Source: Cellulophaga sp. Hel_I_12 (lineage in GTDB: Bacteria > Bacteroidota > Bacteroidia > Flavobacteriales > Flavobacteriaceae). Taken from it: a stretch of 64,000 nt of DNA. The position numbers and the translations under genes were made by a program. The stretch covers positions 2,855,501 to 2,919,500 of the forward strand of contig NZ_JUHB01000001.1 in NCBI RefSeq assembly GCF_000799565.1, given 5' to 3'. Under the pieces are notes generated by a model. That model was not told the DNA's origin and made no database searches. It worked only from the letters and a program-made list of their open reading frames with translations. Below are positions 19,158-27,404 of this stretch, piece after piece (position 1 is the first letter of the stretch; every line of letters starts with the position of its first letter).

Positions 19158-21275
19158 TTAATTAATAGTCTCTCCATTCCCAATATTAGCTGCATCAGGA
19201 TTTACAAAAACTAATTTTCCATCCGTATTTTCGGTCATTAAAATCATGCCTTCACTTTCTACCCCGCGTAAGGCTCTGGGAGCCAGGTTGACCAAAACCG
19301 TTACTTTTTTCCCGATGATTTCTGTTGGGGTAAAACTTTCGGCAATACCAGAGACAATAGTTCTTACATCGATCCCTGTATCTACTTTTAAAACTAAAAG
19401 TTTGTTGGCTTTTGGCATTTTTTCAGCTTCTATGATGGTCCCAACGCGTAGGTCTAATTTTGAAAAATCTTCAAAGGTAATGGTGTCTTTTTGTGGCATG
19501 ATTTGTTTGTTAGCGTTTTCATTCGCTTTTTTAGTAGCTTCTAATTTATCTAATTGTATTTGTATGGTTTCGTCTTCTACTTTGGAGAATAGTAATTCAG
19601 CCTGACCAATTTGATGGTTTGCAGCGATTAAGCTGTCTTTTGTAACGATATCAGTCCATTCGAGGCTTCGATTACCATCAGCCTCCAAACCTAGGTCACT
19701 GAGCGGAGTCGAAGTGACATTTAGGTTAAGAATACCTTTTAATTTTTTAGAAGTAAATGGTAAAAAAGGTTCGCTTAAAACGGCTAAAGCAGTAGAAATT
19801 TGAAGCGCCACGAACATAATGGTTTTTACCCGATCTTCGTCTTGTTTAATTACTTTCCAAGGCTCTTCATCCGCTAAATACTTATTGCCTAAACGCGCTA
19901 AATTCATTAATTCTTGACCTGCTTCCCTAAAGCGATAGCGTTCTAGAGAGCTGCTAATAATCTCAGGATATTTTTTAATTTCAGCTAAAGTCTCCCTATC
20001 AACCTTAGTAAAACTCCCTGCAGGGGGTACCTGCCCCTCATAATATTTATTGGTTAAGACTACTACTCTGTTAATGAAATTTCCAAAAACAGCAACTAAT
20101 TCGTTATTATTTCTAGCTTGAAAATCTTTCCAAGTAAAGTCGTTATCTTTTGTTTCAGGTGCATTGGCCGTTAGGGTATAGCGTAAAACATCTTGCATAT
20201 TTGGAAAATCTACCAAGTACTCGTGTAACCAAACCGCCCAGTTTTTTGAGGTGGATATTTTATGCCCTTCTAGGTTTAAAAACTCATTGGCAGGCACATT
20301 ATCAGGGAGAATATAATCACCTTGGGCTTTTAGAATACTCGGAAAAATAATACAATGAAAAACAATATTATCTTTTCCTATAAAATGTACCAATTTGGTG
20401 TTTTCATCTTTCCAATACGGCTCCCAATCTTTGCCTTCACGAGCTGCCCATTCTTTGGTAGAAGATACATACCCAATAGGCGCATCAAACCAAACATATA
20501 ACACCTTGCCTTCACCGCCTTCAACGGGTACCGGAATACCCCAGTCCAAATCACGCGTTACTGCTCTTGGTTTTAGTCCGTCATCAATCCAAGACTTACA
20601 TTGCCCGTAAACATTAGATTTCCAGTCGTTTTTATGTCCTTCTAATATCCATTTTTTTAGAAAATCTTCATACCTATCTAAAGGCAAAAACCAATGTTTC
20701 GTTTCTTTCAACGTGGGTATAGCTCCAGAAATAGTCGATTTTGGATCTATTAAATCCGTAGCATTTAAGGTAGAACCACAGTTTTCGCATTGGTCTCCAT
20801 ACGCTTCCTCGTGGCCACATTTAGGACAAGTTCCCGTAACATACCTATCGGCCAAAAATTGTTGGGCCTCAGGATCGTATAATTGCTCTGTAGTTTCTTC
20901 TATAAAATCACCTTGTTGATGCATTTTTATAAAAAATTCAGATGCGGTATCATGATGTATTTGAGCAGAGGTTCTAGAATAATTATCAAAGGTAATTCCG
21001 AAATCTTGAAATGATTGTTTTATAATGGCATGGTATTTATCAATAACTTCTTTTGGTGTAATTCCTTCTTTTTTTGCTTTCATGGAGATAGCCACACCGT
21101 GTTCATCACTACCGCATACAAAAGCCACATCTTTTCCTGTTAAGCGTAAATACCTGCTATAAATATCGGCGGGGACATATACTCCTGCTAAGTGCCCAAT
21201 ATGTATAGGACCATTCGTATAAGGGAGCGCTGCAGTTATAGTATATCGAGAAGGATTTTTAAGTTTTTCGGACAT
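19158..21275 (-). CDS. metG: Methionyl-tRNA synthetase with repeat-derived insert
   Basis: Charges tRNA-Met. It is a class I synthetase with HIGH at 25-28 and the KMSKS-type loop KISTSKN near 340. A zinc knuckle ([18 protein letters not shown]) lies near 150-168. The anticodon domain carries [17 protein letters not shown]. The C-terminal EMAP/Trbp111-like tRNA-binding domain (about 595-705) begins [11 protein letters not shown] and serves dimerisation. Length is 705 residues. Residues 517-529, between the anticodon-binding domain and the linker, are encoded by a palindromic intergenic-type repeat kept in frame (see the repeat feature). All catalytic motifs are intact, so the gene should be functional. 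Confidence 0.96.
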   Translation of the reverse strand: MSEKLKNPSRYTITAALPYTNGPIHIGHLAGVYVPADIYSRYLRLTGKDVAFVCGSDEHGVAISMKAKKEGITPKEVIDKYHAIIKQSFQDFGITFDNYSRTSAQIHHDTASEFFIKMHQQGDFIEETTEQLYDPEAQQFLADRYVTGTCPKCGHEEAYGDQCENCGSTLNATDLIDPKSTISGAIPTLKETKHWFLPLDRYEDFLKKWILEGHKNDWKSNVYGQCKSWIDDGLKPRAVTRDLDWGIPVPVEGGEGKVLYVWFDAPIGYVSSTKEWAAREGKDWEPYWKDENTKLVHFIGKDNIVFHCIIFPSILKAQGDYILPDNVPANEFLNLEGHKISTSKNWAVWLHEYLVDFPNMQDVLRYTLTANAPETKDNDFTWKDFQARNNNELVAVFGNFINRVVVLTNKYYEGQVPPAGSFTKVDRETLAEIKKYPEIISSSLERYRFREAGQELMNLARLGNKYLADEEPWKVIKQDEDRVKTIMFVALQISTALAVLSEPFLPFTSKKLKGILNLNVTSTPLSDLGLEADGNRSLEWTDIVTKDSLIAANHQIGQAELLFSKVEDETIQIQLDKLEATKKANENANKQIMPQKDTITFEDFSKLDLRVGTIIEAEKMPKANKLLVLKVDTGIDVRTIVSGIAESFTPTEIIGKKVTVLVNLAPRALRGVESEGMILMTENTDGKLVFVNPDAANIGNGETIN
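19689..19727. repeat. Palindromic flavobacterial repeat inside metG
   Basis: The core GTCACTGAGCGGAGTCGAAGTGAC at 19695-19718 is an imperfect palindrome. The flanks AACCTA and TTTAGGTT extend the pairing to 19689-19727. The TGAGCGGAGTCGAAGTG type is, to my knowledge, a common intergenic repeat of flavobacteria. Here it is in frame in metG and encodes part of a linker reading [14 protein letters not shown]. Confidence 0.75.
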
Positions 21276-21344
21276 CGAATTCTGTAATTAGACCACAAAA
21301 ATAAAGATTTTTTTCTCGGGATTCCGGAACATTCTTAGAAATAC

Positions 21345-21395
21345 AAAAGCCCTTCTAAAATGTCATTTTACGATGACAAACTAAAAGGACTTTTT
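21345..21395 (-). terminator. Hairpin after the DUF1501 gene
   Basis: AAAAGCCCTT (21345-21354) pairs with AAGGACTTTT (21385-21394) with one mismatch, and an inner TGTCAT/ATGACA stem lies at 21361-21366 and 21373-21378. On the minus strand it follows the DUF1501 stop at 21416 by about 20 bases. Confidence 0.7.
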
Positions 21396-21415
21396 CGTAA
21401 GTTAAGCTGTTGTTT

Positions 21416-23119
21416 TTAAGAGACCATGACAGATTTACTGAGTTTTTTATCTTGAACTCTAATTCTGTAAATATATTTTCCTGTCGCTAAATATTTTGAC
21501 ATGCGTTCTCGAATATTTATTTCGATACTGCCTTGTGTCATCATTTCATTGTACACCGTTCCTAAATTTTGCCCAAGTATGTTGTACAATTGTATATCTA
21601 CGTGTGCTGTAAATGGCATTTCTAAATAGATATGTGGCGTTTTTTCTGTAGGATAAAAAGGCTTGTGAACAATAGCATTTAAAAGTTCAGGGGTTGGATC
21701 AATAGCAATGGGGTCTTCTGGACCATCTGGAATAACAGGATCACTATCATCATAAGCGATATCATCAAAGACCTCACCACTACAATTAAAACCTAGGTTA
21801 ATAGCTTTATAGGGGTGGCCTAATAGATGTAGTTCTACTAAATTTCTAGGAACACAAAGCCATTCCGCTAAAACGGTACCATACAGGTCTCTAAAATCCA
21901 TGGTGTATTCTAAATTTCCTCTTTCGTTAGGGTCTTCTAAAGAGGGGTGTTCCCCTACGAAAGCACTTCCGTTTAATCCAGAACCAAAAAATAAAGTAGG
22001 TGCTGCTTTTCCGTGATCGGTTCCATTCGATCCATTTTCAAAAATTCTTCTTCCAAATTCGGAGAAGGTCATACTTAATACTTTTTCATCTTGATTGGTA
22101 AAAGCCAAATCTTCATAAAAGTTGTTCACCGCTACCGATAAATTCGTCATTAAGCGTTCATGCGCCAAAGGTTGGTTTCCGTGGGTGTCAAAACCACCCA
22201 TAGAAATCATATATACTTTGGTACCTAAATTACCTTTGATTAATCTGGCAAGTAATTTAAGTTGCCGTGCAAAGCCATTATTTTGGTATTCTACTTGGTT
22301 TTGTCCTCTTTGCGCCGCATCGAAAATTTTCCCTGCATATTCTAGAGTAGTGTTTGTCATTCCTCTTAAAAATCGCAATTGATCTCCGTACATACACTGA
22401 TCAAACAAACTTTCTTCTAGACTATACTGTGATCCTGTTTCGGCAATTTGTTCTAGTTGATTGATATTATTCGTTACAAACGCATAATTGGTTTCTTGGC
22501 CTTCAAAAACTAAATTACCAAAATTTCCTATTTGAATTGCTGCTGGTGCCTCAGGTGGATTTATTAAATAATCAGGATATAATTCTTCAAAATGGCGACC
22601 CATCCATCCGGTTGGTTCTCCTGAGAATCCCGTAGTATTTAGATCGATATTTGCAAAAATATCTGAACCTGTAAAATGCGATAAACTTTGTCCTTGGTAG
22701 CCCACACCGTGTACGGCCTTAAATTGGCCTTCGCCCCATAAGGGTTCTAAAGGTTTCATATAAGAAGGTACCCCAAAGTCATCTGTTAGTTTTAATATTT
22801 TACTTTCTGGTATATAAATATTAGGACGTGCGTTGGCATACAATTCATATTGTTGAATGGGGATCACCGTACTAAGTCCGTCATTACCGCCATTTAAACG
22901 TATTAATATTAAAATATTGTCGGTTTCGGCCATACTGATAGCTGCGGTAAGCGGAGAAGGCGCTGAAGCTGTTAAGTATTGACTACCAAGAAGCATACTT
23001 CCTGAACCTGCAATTCCTAGCGCTTGCAAAAAGGAACGTCTACTCCATGCTTTATGCTCTAAGTCATGACCTTCATGTTCTTTGCCTTTATGGGGTGATG
23101 AATGGTGGGTATCGCACAT
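21416..23119 (-). CDS. DUF1501 protein with Tat-like signal and T9SS-like C-terminal sorting domain
   Basis: A 567-residue DUF1501 protein of the alkaline-phosphatase/sulfatase-like superfamily. A twin-arginine motif SRRSFLQ at 26-32 precedes a hydrophobic stretch, ALGIAGSGSMLLG. Possible metal-site motifs are GGFDTHGNQ near 309, SEFGRR near 352 and GTDHGKAAP near 365. The last roughly 75 residues (from TPHIYLEMPF through LYNILGQNLG to KSVMVS) resemble a type A T9SS sorting domain. It is 11 bases downstream of a DUF1800 gene. Such DUF1800/DUF1501 pairs are widespread and uncharacterised. The biochemical role is unknown. Confidence 0.88.
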   Translation of the reverse strand: MCDTHHSSPHKGKEHEGHDLEHKAWSRRSFLQALGIAGSGSMLLGSQYLTASAPSPLTAAISMAETDNILILIRLNGGNDGLSTVIPIQQYELYANARPNIYIPESKILKLTDDFGVPSYMKPLEPLWGEGQFKAVHGVGYQGQSLSHFTGSDIFANIDLNTTGFSGEPTGWMGRHFEELYPDYLINPPEAPAAIQIGNFGNLVFEGQETNYAFVTNNINQLEQIAETGSQYSLEESLFDQCMYGDQLRFLRGMTNTTLEYAGKIFDAAQRGQNQVEYQNNGFARQLKLLARLIKGNLGTKVYMISMGGFDTHGNQPLAHERLMTNLSVAVNNFYEDLAFTNQDEKVLSMTFSEFGRRIFENGSNGTDHGKAAPTLFFGSGLNGSAFVGEHPSLEDPNERGNLEYTMDFRDLYGTVLAEWLCVPRNLVELHLLGHPYKAINLGFNCSGEVFDDIAYDDSDPVIPDGPEDPIAIDPTPELLNAIVHKPFYPTEKTPHIYLEMPFTAHVDIQLYNILGQNLGTVYNEMMTQGSIEINIRERMSKYLATGKYIYRIRVQDKKLSKSVMVS

Positions 23120-23130
23120 AATCGTAGGTT

Positions 23131-24633
23131 TTATTTTAATTGAAATTCAGGTTGTCTTACTAAGTATAACAGTAATAGATATACTTGTTCTGGGGTATTA
23201 TCAAAATTCAACATCGTCCAAGTTGGGTTTGTTGGGTTTTCATCCTCGTAGATATTGTTATCTTCGTACAATGCTCTGAAGGAAACAATCGCAGTGGTAT
23301 AATCTTGTTCTGTTAATAGGCCTTTCGGTAATATTTTATCGATTATAGCTCTAGCTACCATATCAGGATTGTGTGTGGTTGCCCCTTGGGGTCCTGTAAC
23401 TTCTATACCAAATGTTCTAAATTGCTCTTTATCCTCATTCCAAAAAACTTCTAATAGCGCTTCAGCACTAAGCCATCGACCAATTAAAAAATTAGTATTG
23501 ATCCATGATCTATTTCGTTGCCAACCTGCCACGTCTACGGGATTAAAAAGCTCTTGACTTAATTGATCGCTATAGTTTATGACAGTTTCTATTGTGGTAT
23601 CTGAGGCTGTAAAACCGGTTTCATTAATCAAGTTTAAGAAACAGTCAAACGGACTTTTAATAACTACCCCAATGGCTTCTTCGTCAAAAAAGTGTTGACT
23701 TGTAAACAGTTGGCTCAAAACTGGCGCAATTTCAAAATTATTAGCTACAAATGTAGCTGCCATGCCATTTATAATGGTTTCAGCATTGCCTGCCTGATCT
23801 GTCGAATCGGGGTGTACAAAAAATTCGTATAATTTTTTACAAATAAAAGTGGCTATTTCAGTATTGCGCTGTGCAAAAAGGTTATCGATAACGCCATCGT
23901 AATCAAAATTATCTGTTATACCTAAAATGGTTTTAGAGCCAGCATCAAACCTATCGGCTCTAAAAGTAACTGGTGTCCAACGGATTTCTCCGCGCTCTAC
24001 GTAACCCGTTAAGGCTCGGGCTGTATCTACAATATCTTGTTCGGTGTACCCATTACCTTCTCCTAAAGTAAAAAGCTCATACAGTTCACGCCCATAATTT
24101 TCATTGGGCCTATTGTTATTATTGTAAGCGCCATCTAGGTAAAATAACATGGCGTTGGTGAGTCCAATTTCACTTATAAAGGTCTTAAAGTTACCAATAG
24201 CGTTGCGTTGTAAGCAAGTAATATACTCGTACAAGAAGGGTGGAGCATCGTAAACTCTTAATTCGGTTACAAAGTGATTGCTCCAAAAAAAACTCAATCG
24301 GTCTCTAAGATTATCCACTAAAAGCGACTTGGCGTAGTCTAGCGTAATGCCTCTGACTTGGGTATTGATGGTGCTATTTCGTAGATCATCATCTTCAGGA
24401 TAATTTGCTCCCGTCCAGTTTGCCCAAGGGGGTGCTGGTAAAATAGGCATGTTGACTGCTTCGTTGATTAAGGTATTCACTAAGGCAGATGCAGTAGACC
24501 CTACGGCTTGGTTAACAGTAGCAACAGAAGCACTAAAACCAAGTCTTCTATATAAATGTTGTATTTTTTGCCTATCTAAAGGCGTTGTATATTCCGCTAG
24601 TGGCGAAGTATTACAATTGATAAAATATTCCAT
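23131..24633 (-). CDS. DUF1800 family protein
   Basis: A 500-residue DUF1800 protein. It begins with the family pattern HLYRRLGFSAS near residue 26 and continues with LSFFWSNHFVTE near 113, NYGRELYELFTLGEGNGYTEQDI near 178 and TILGITDNFDYDG. No signal peptide or lipobox is visible at the N-terminus, although DUF1800 proteins are generally found with exported DUF1501 partners. It is upstream of, and almost certainly co-transcribed with, the DUF1501 gene (11-base gap). No function is established for the family. Confidence 0.88.
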   Translation of the reverse strand: MEYFINCNTSPLAEYTTPLDRQKIQHLYRRLGFSASVATVNQAVGSTASALVNTLINEAVNMPILPAPPWANWTGANYPEDDDLRNSTINTQVRGITLDYAKSLLVDNLRDRLSFFWSNHFVTELRVYDAPPFLYEYITCLQRNAIGNFKTFISEIGLTNAMLFYLDGAYNNNNRPNENYGRELYELFTLGEGNGYTEQDIVDTARALTGYVERGEIRWTPVTFRADRFDAGSKTILGITDNFDYDGVIDNLFAQRNTEIATFICKKLYEFFVHPDSTDQAGNAETIINGMAATFVANNFEIAPVLSQLFTSQHFFDEEAIGVVIKSPFDCFLNLINETGFTASDTTIETVINYSDQLSQELFNPVDVAGWQRNRSWINTNFLIGRWLSAEALLEVFWNEDKEQFRTFGIEVTGPQGATTHNPDMVARAIIDKILPKGLLTEQDYTTAIVSFRALYEDNNIYEDENPTNPTWTMLNFDNTPEQVYLLLLYLVRQPEFQLK

Positions 24634-24831
24634 AATATTTTAATCGTTTAGTTCAAATTTAGGTTCGCTTTGGGGGCATTAATTACTGTAAAAAGGCTAT
24701 TTGTATTTAACTTTAGCTTTTACTATAACTCAATAATTCAAATAAAATTACGTAAGTATCAGTGTTTTAGACGCCAAAAAACATATATTTTCGACGAAAT
24801 ACATTAATTTGGTAACATTCCTATCTAAAAA

Positions 24832-25191
24832 ATGGCAGAACATAATGAATTTGGTAAAGTTGGAGAGCAGTTAGCTGTAGCCCATTTAATTAAAAATGGT
24901 TTCCAAATTAAATACAGAAACTATAGATTTTTAAAAGCTGAAGTAGATATTATTGCGCAAAAGGGGGCTACCTTAGCTATTGTAGAAGTAAAGTCTAGAA
25001 GTACACATTTTATAGATGATTTAAACGATTTAATTCCTCCTAAAAAGCGAAAATTATTGGTTTTGGCAGCAGACCATTATGTTGTTGAGCAGCAATTAGA
25101 TGTAGATGTACGTTTTGATATTATAACCATATTTAAAAAGAACGGATCGTTTAAAATAGATCATATTGAAGATGCTTTTTATCATTTTTAG
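24832..25191 (+). CDS. YraN family (UPF0102) putative nuclease-fold protein
   Basis: A 119-residue protein of the YraN/UPF0102 family with a restriction-endonuclease-like fold. The start FGKVGEQLAVAHLIKNG, then AEVDIIAQKG (D39) and IVEVKSR (E52, K54) form the Holliday-resolvase-like D-x(n)-E-x-K pattern. The family is nearly universal but no nuclease activity is firmly established. It is the only plus-strand gene directly upstream of an ACT-like protein gene, which has its own promoter inside the YraN 3' end. Confidence 0.92.
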   Translation: MAEHNEFGKVGEQLAVAHLIKNGFQIKYRNYRFLKAEVDIIAQKGATLAIVEVKSRSTHFIDDLNDLIPPKKRKLLVLAADHYVVEQQLDVDVRFDIITIFKKNGSFKIDHIEDAFYHF

Positions 25192-25196
25192 ACAAT

Positions 25197-25227
25197 TTGT
25201 TTAATTTATAACAAATTGTTATATTTG
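25197..25227 (+). promoter_or_regulatory. Bacteroidota-type promoter for the ACT-like gene
   Basis: TTG at 25197-25199 and TATATTTG at 25220-25227 are separated by 20 bases, and the ATG follows 19 bases later at 25247. The spacer holds an imperfect dyad (ACAATTTGT and ACAAATTGT), which may be an operator. Confidence 0.6.
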
Positions 25228-25246
25228 AAATCTTTAATTCGATCTA

Positions 25247-25906
25247 ATGAAAACCATATCATCTGTTGTAGAACACTATATAAAAAAGAAACCTTTTTTA
25301 CAAAGTGCTTTAGCACAAGGAATTATTAATCTTACCTCACTTTCAAGGATTATTCTTCCTGAAATTGAGGAAGAATTAGGTAAAGATATTCGCAATGGAG
25401 CCATAGTAATGGCTTTGAAAAGGCTTTCAGATGATTTAGAATATAGGGCTACCCACAAAATTGTAAAGGTTTTAAAAAATATAGGAGAAATTACAGTGCG
25501 GTCTTCCTTAACGGACTTTACCTTTTTACTTTCAGATTCAATTCTTGAAAATCAACGCTTATTGTTAAAGGAAATCAATAAAGATACAGCTGTGTTTTAT
25601 ACCTCTTCTAGAGGTGTAAACGAACTGAATATTGTGGTCAGCAATAGTTTAGATAAAACCGTTGAAGCCTTGTTCGAAACAGAACGTTGTACTCAAAAAG
25701 CAGAAAATTTATCATCGATTACTGTGAAATTACCCTCTGAAAATGTTACTGTTCCTGGCATTTATTACTTTATTTTTCAGCGCCTTGCTTGGGAGGGCAT
25801 TATACTCTACGAAGTAATTTCTACTACGAATGAATTTACTATTTTGGTCGATGATGATCAAGTAGATGTAGCCTTTAAAACAATCAAGGATTTGAAATTG
25901 CTTTAA
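25247..25906 (+). CDS. Uncharacterised ACT-domain-like protein
   Basis: A 219-residue soluble protein with no signal peptide. The N-terminal 70 residues (KPFLQSALAQGIINLTSLSRIILPEIEEELGK, then GAIVMALKRL) look like a helical, winged-helix-like segment. The C-terminal half contains two beta-alpha-beta stretches, NELNIVVSNSLDKTVEALFE near 125-144 and NEFTILVDDDQVDVAFKTIKDL near 194-215, that resemble ACT ligand-binding modules of aspartate kinases. Related flavobacterial proteins have sometimes been named aspartate kinase, but no kinase domain is present. It may be a small amino-acid-responsive regulator. That role is inferred, and homology to ACT is moderate. Confidence 0.6.
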   Translation: MKTISSVVEHYIKKKPFLQSALAQGIINLTSLSRIILPEIEEELGKDIRNGAIVMALKRLSDDLEYRATHKIVKVLKNIGEITVRSSLTDFTFLLSDSILENQRLLLKEINKDTAVFYTSSRGVNELNIVVSNSLDKTVEALFETERCTQKAENLSSITVKLPSENVTVPGIYYFIFQRLAWEGIILYEVISTTNEFTILVDDDQVDVAFKTIKDLKLL

Positions 25907-25913
25907 TATCCTG

Positions 25914-25937
25914 CCCCAAGCTCTTCGAAGAATGGGG
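25914..25937. terminator. Short hairpin between convergent genes
   Basis: CCCCA (25914-25918) pairs with TGGGG (25933-25937) around a TTCGAA-containing loop. It lies between the ACT-like stop (25906) and the thioredoxin-like stop (25952). Confidence 0.45.
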
Positions 25938-25951
25938 ACTTGTATTTTCAT

Positions 25952-27274
25952 TTATTTGCTTTCCAAAAATTCTATAAGGGCTCTGTCATTTTCAGGTTTT
26001 GCAATAATTCTTTTTTCGCTGTCCAAAATGAAATAAGTTGGAGTGGCATGAATATCATATAAGTTCGCATAGGCACTATCCCATTTTCCTAAAGCGATAA
26101 GATGTTCGAAGTTGGGTAAATGGGCTTTTTCAGAATTCCAATTTTCTGTTTCGTCTTCTAAGCCTATAGCGATAATTTTAAGGTTTGAATTTCCCTTTAA
26201 TTCTTTATGTACTGCGGGGAGTTCATTTAAACAATGTCCACAAGTGCTGCTCCAAAAAATTAAAATATAATTTTCAAAGGGTTCAAGACTGCTCAATCGC
26301 CTTTCATTAACCCCGTCTTTCCAGACCATTTCTGGGGCAATTTCGCCCAGGCGAAGTCTGTTATGCGCTTCAATAGCCGTTTTTATGTCGAGATTGTTGG
26401 TAGATTCCGCTAGCTCTTTTAGGGTAGAAGAGTAGATAAAATCAGCAACTTCGTTATAGTCATACGCAATTGCGTTTTTCCATAAGTCGTGGTACAAGTA
26501 AAATTTAAAATTAGGAGATACATCGCTTAAAATAGTCGTAAAATGAGCTATATTTTTAATAATTTCATCCTCCGTTTCTTTTTTTGTCTGTGTTGTTAAG
26601 GATAGTGCCGTAAAGGCGTAGTTAGAAACTTTGTCGGTTAAAAAGCCTGAGCTTTGTAACACTGGATTTTTGAAATTAATAGCATCAAAATACGCTGCTT
26701 TTTTATTCGCTACATATTCTTGAACATTCACATAGTTGTTAGGGATATAAGGTTTGTTTGATGCAATAAAATTATAGGCTAACAAACCTTTCGCTTTCGT
26801 TTCGAACAAATTTTGATGTGCTTTTAATTTTTTAGTTGCCGCATTAAAAATAGTCGTATCTGTTTCTTGTGACGCGTAAAATTGAATAATTTCCGCTTCT
26901 ATTTGCGCGAGTTCCGCTAAATAGCTATTGAGTAACATATTTTCTTCTGATTGGATAAAACCGAGTCCGTTGCTAGAATCAAAATCAACAACAACATTTT
27001 CTTTTCCATTATAAAGAATATCAAAATTAAACTCTTCCTGAGGCACCGCATACACAATTCTGTACATACCGGATTCAGCATCTTCTGGCAGGTTCAAGGT
27101 AAAAGATCCATTTTTAATGGCGCTATCTGCTACATAAACTTGGGAGTCCGGTGTAAGGCGATAGGCGATTAGCCAGGTATACTCTTCTGCAGGAGAGAAA
27201 CTACCTGAAATAGTGTTTTGTGCACTTAGGTGTAGTGCATAAAGAGCCATTAAAATGAATAGAATTTTCTTCAT
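25952..27274 (-). CDS. TlpA-like thioredoxin-fold protein, exported
   Basis: A 440-residue periplasmic protein. A signal peptide covers about 1-18 (MKKILFILMALYALHLSAQ). The N-terminal third resembles the DUF4369-type beta domain often attached to Bacteroidota thioredoxins (ISGSFSPAEEYTWLIAYRL). A helical middle precedes a C-terminal thioredoxin domain (about 310-440) with FWSSTCGHC holding the redox pair Cys345 and Cys348, and TPTYFILDSEKRIIAKP with the cis-proline. It probably reduces or isomerises disulfides of exported proteins. The gene stands alone on the minus strand, 120 bases downstream of mfd. Confidence 0.88.
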   Translation of the reverse strand: MKKILFILMALYALHLSAQNTISGSFSPAEEYTWLIAYRLTPDSQVYVADSAIKNGSFTLNLPEDAESGMYRIVYAVPQEEFNFDILYNGKENVVVDFDSSNGLGFIQSEENMLLNSYLAELAQIEAEIIQFYASQETDTTIFNAATKKLKAHQNLFETKAKGLLAYNFIASNKPYIPNNYVNVQEYVANKKAAYFDAINFKNPVLQSSGFLTDKVSNYAFTALSLTTQTKKETEDEIIKNIAHFTTILSDVSPNFKFYLYHDLWKNAIAYDYNEVADFIYSSTLKELAESTNNLDIKTAIEAHNRLRLGEIAPEMVWKDGVNERRLSSLEPFENYILIFWSSTCGHCLNELPAVHKELKGNSNLKIIAIGLEDETENWNSEKAHLPNFEHLIALGKWDSAYANLYDIHATPTYFILDSEKRIIAKPENDRALIEFLESK

Positions 27275-27362
27275 AATTGTTGTTTTACAAAAACTGAACC
27301 AGTTTTATTTTTCTCAGCAATAAAATTTTCTAAAAACAGTTCGTGTCCCAAATTTTTAATTT

Positions 27363-27404
27363 TGCTTACCGCTTACCGGGCACTGAATACTGTTTACTGA
27401 ACAC
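27363..27404. repeat. Degenerate 7-bp tandem repeat at the mfd 3' end
   Basis: Read on the minus strand the tract is CAGTAAA, CAGTATT, CAGTGCC, CGGTAAG, CGGTAAG, C. These are five successive heptamers with a conserved (C)(A/G)GT core. The first heptamer contains the last mfd codon and its TAA stop. Confidence 0.6.

Noticed and set aside
27363..27404. Heptamer tract as a CRISPR array
   Set aside because: Units are only 7 bases, with no spacers and no cas genes nearby.
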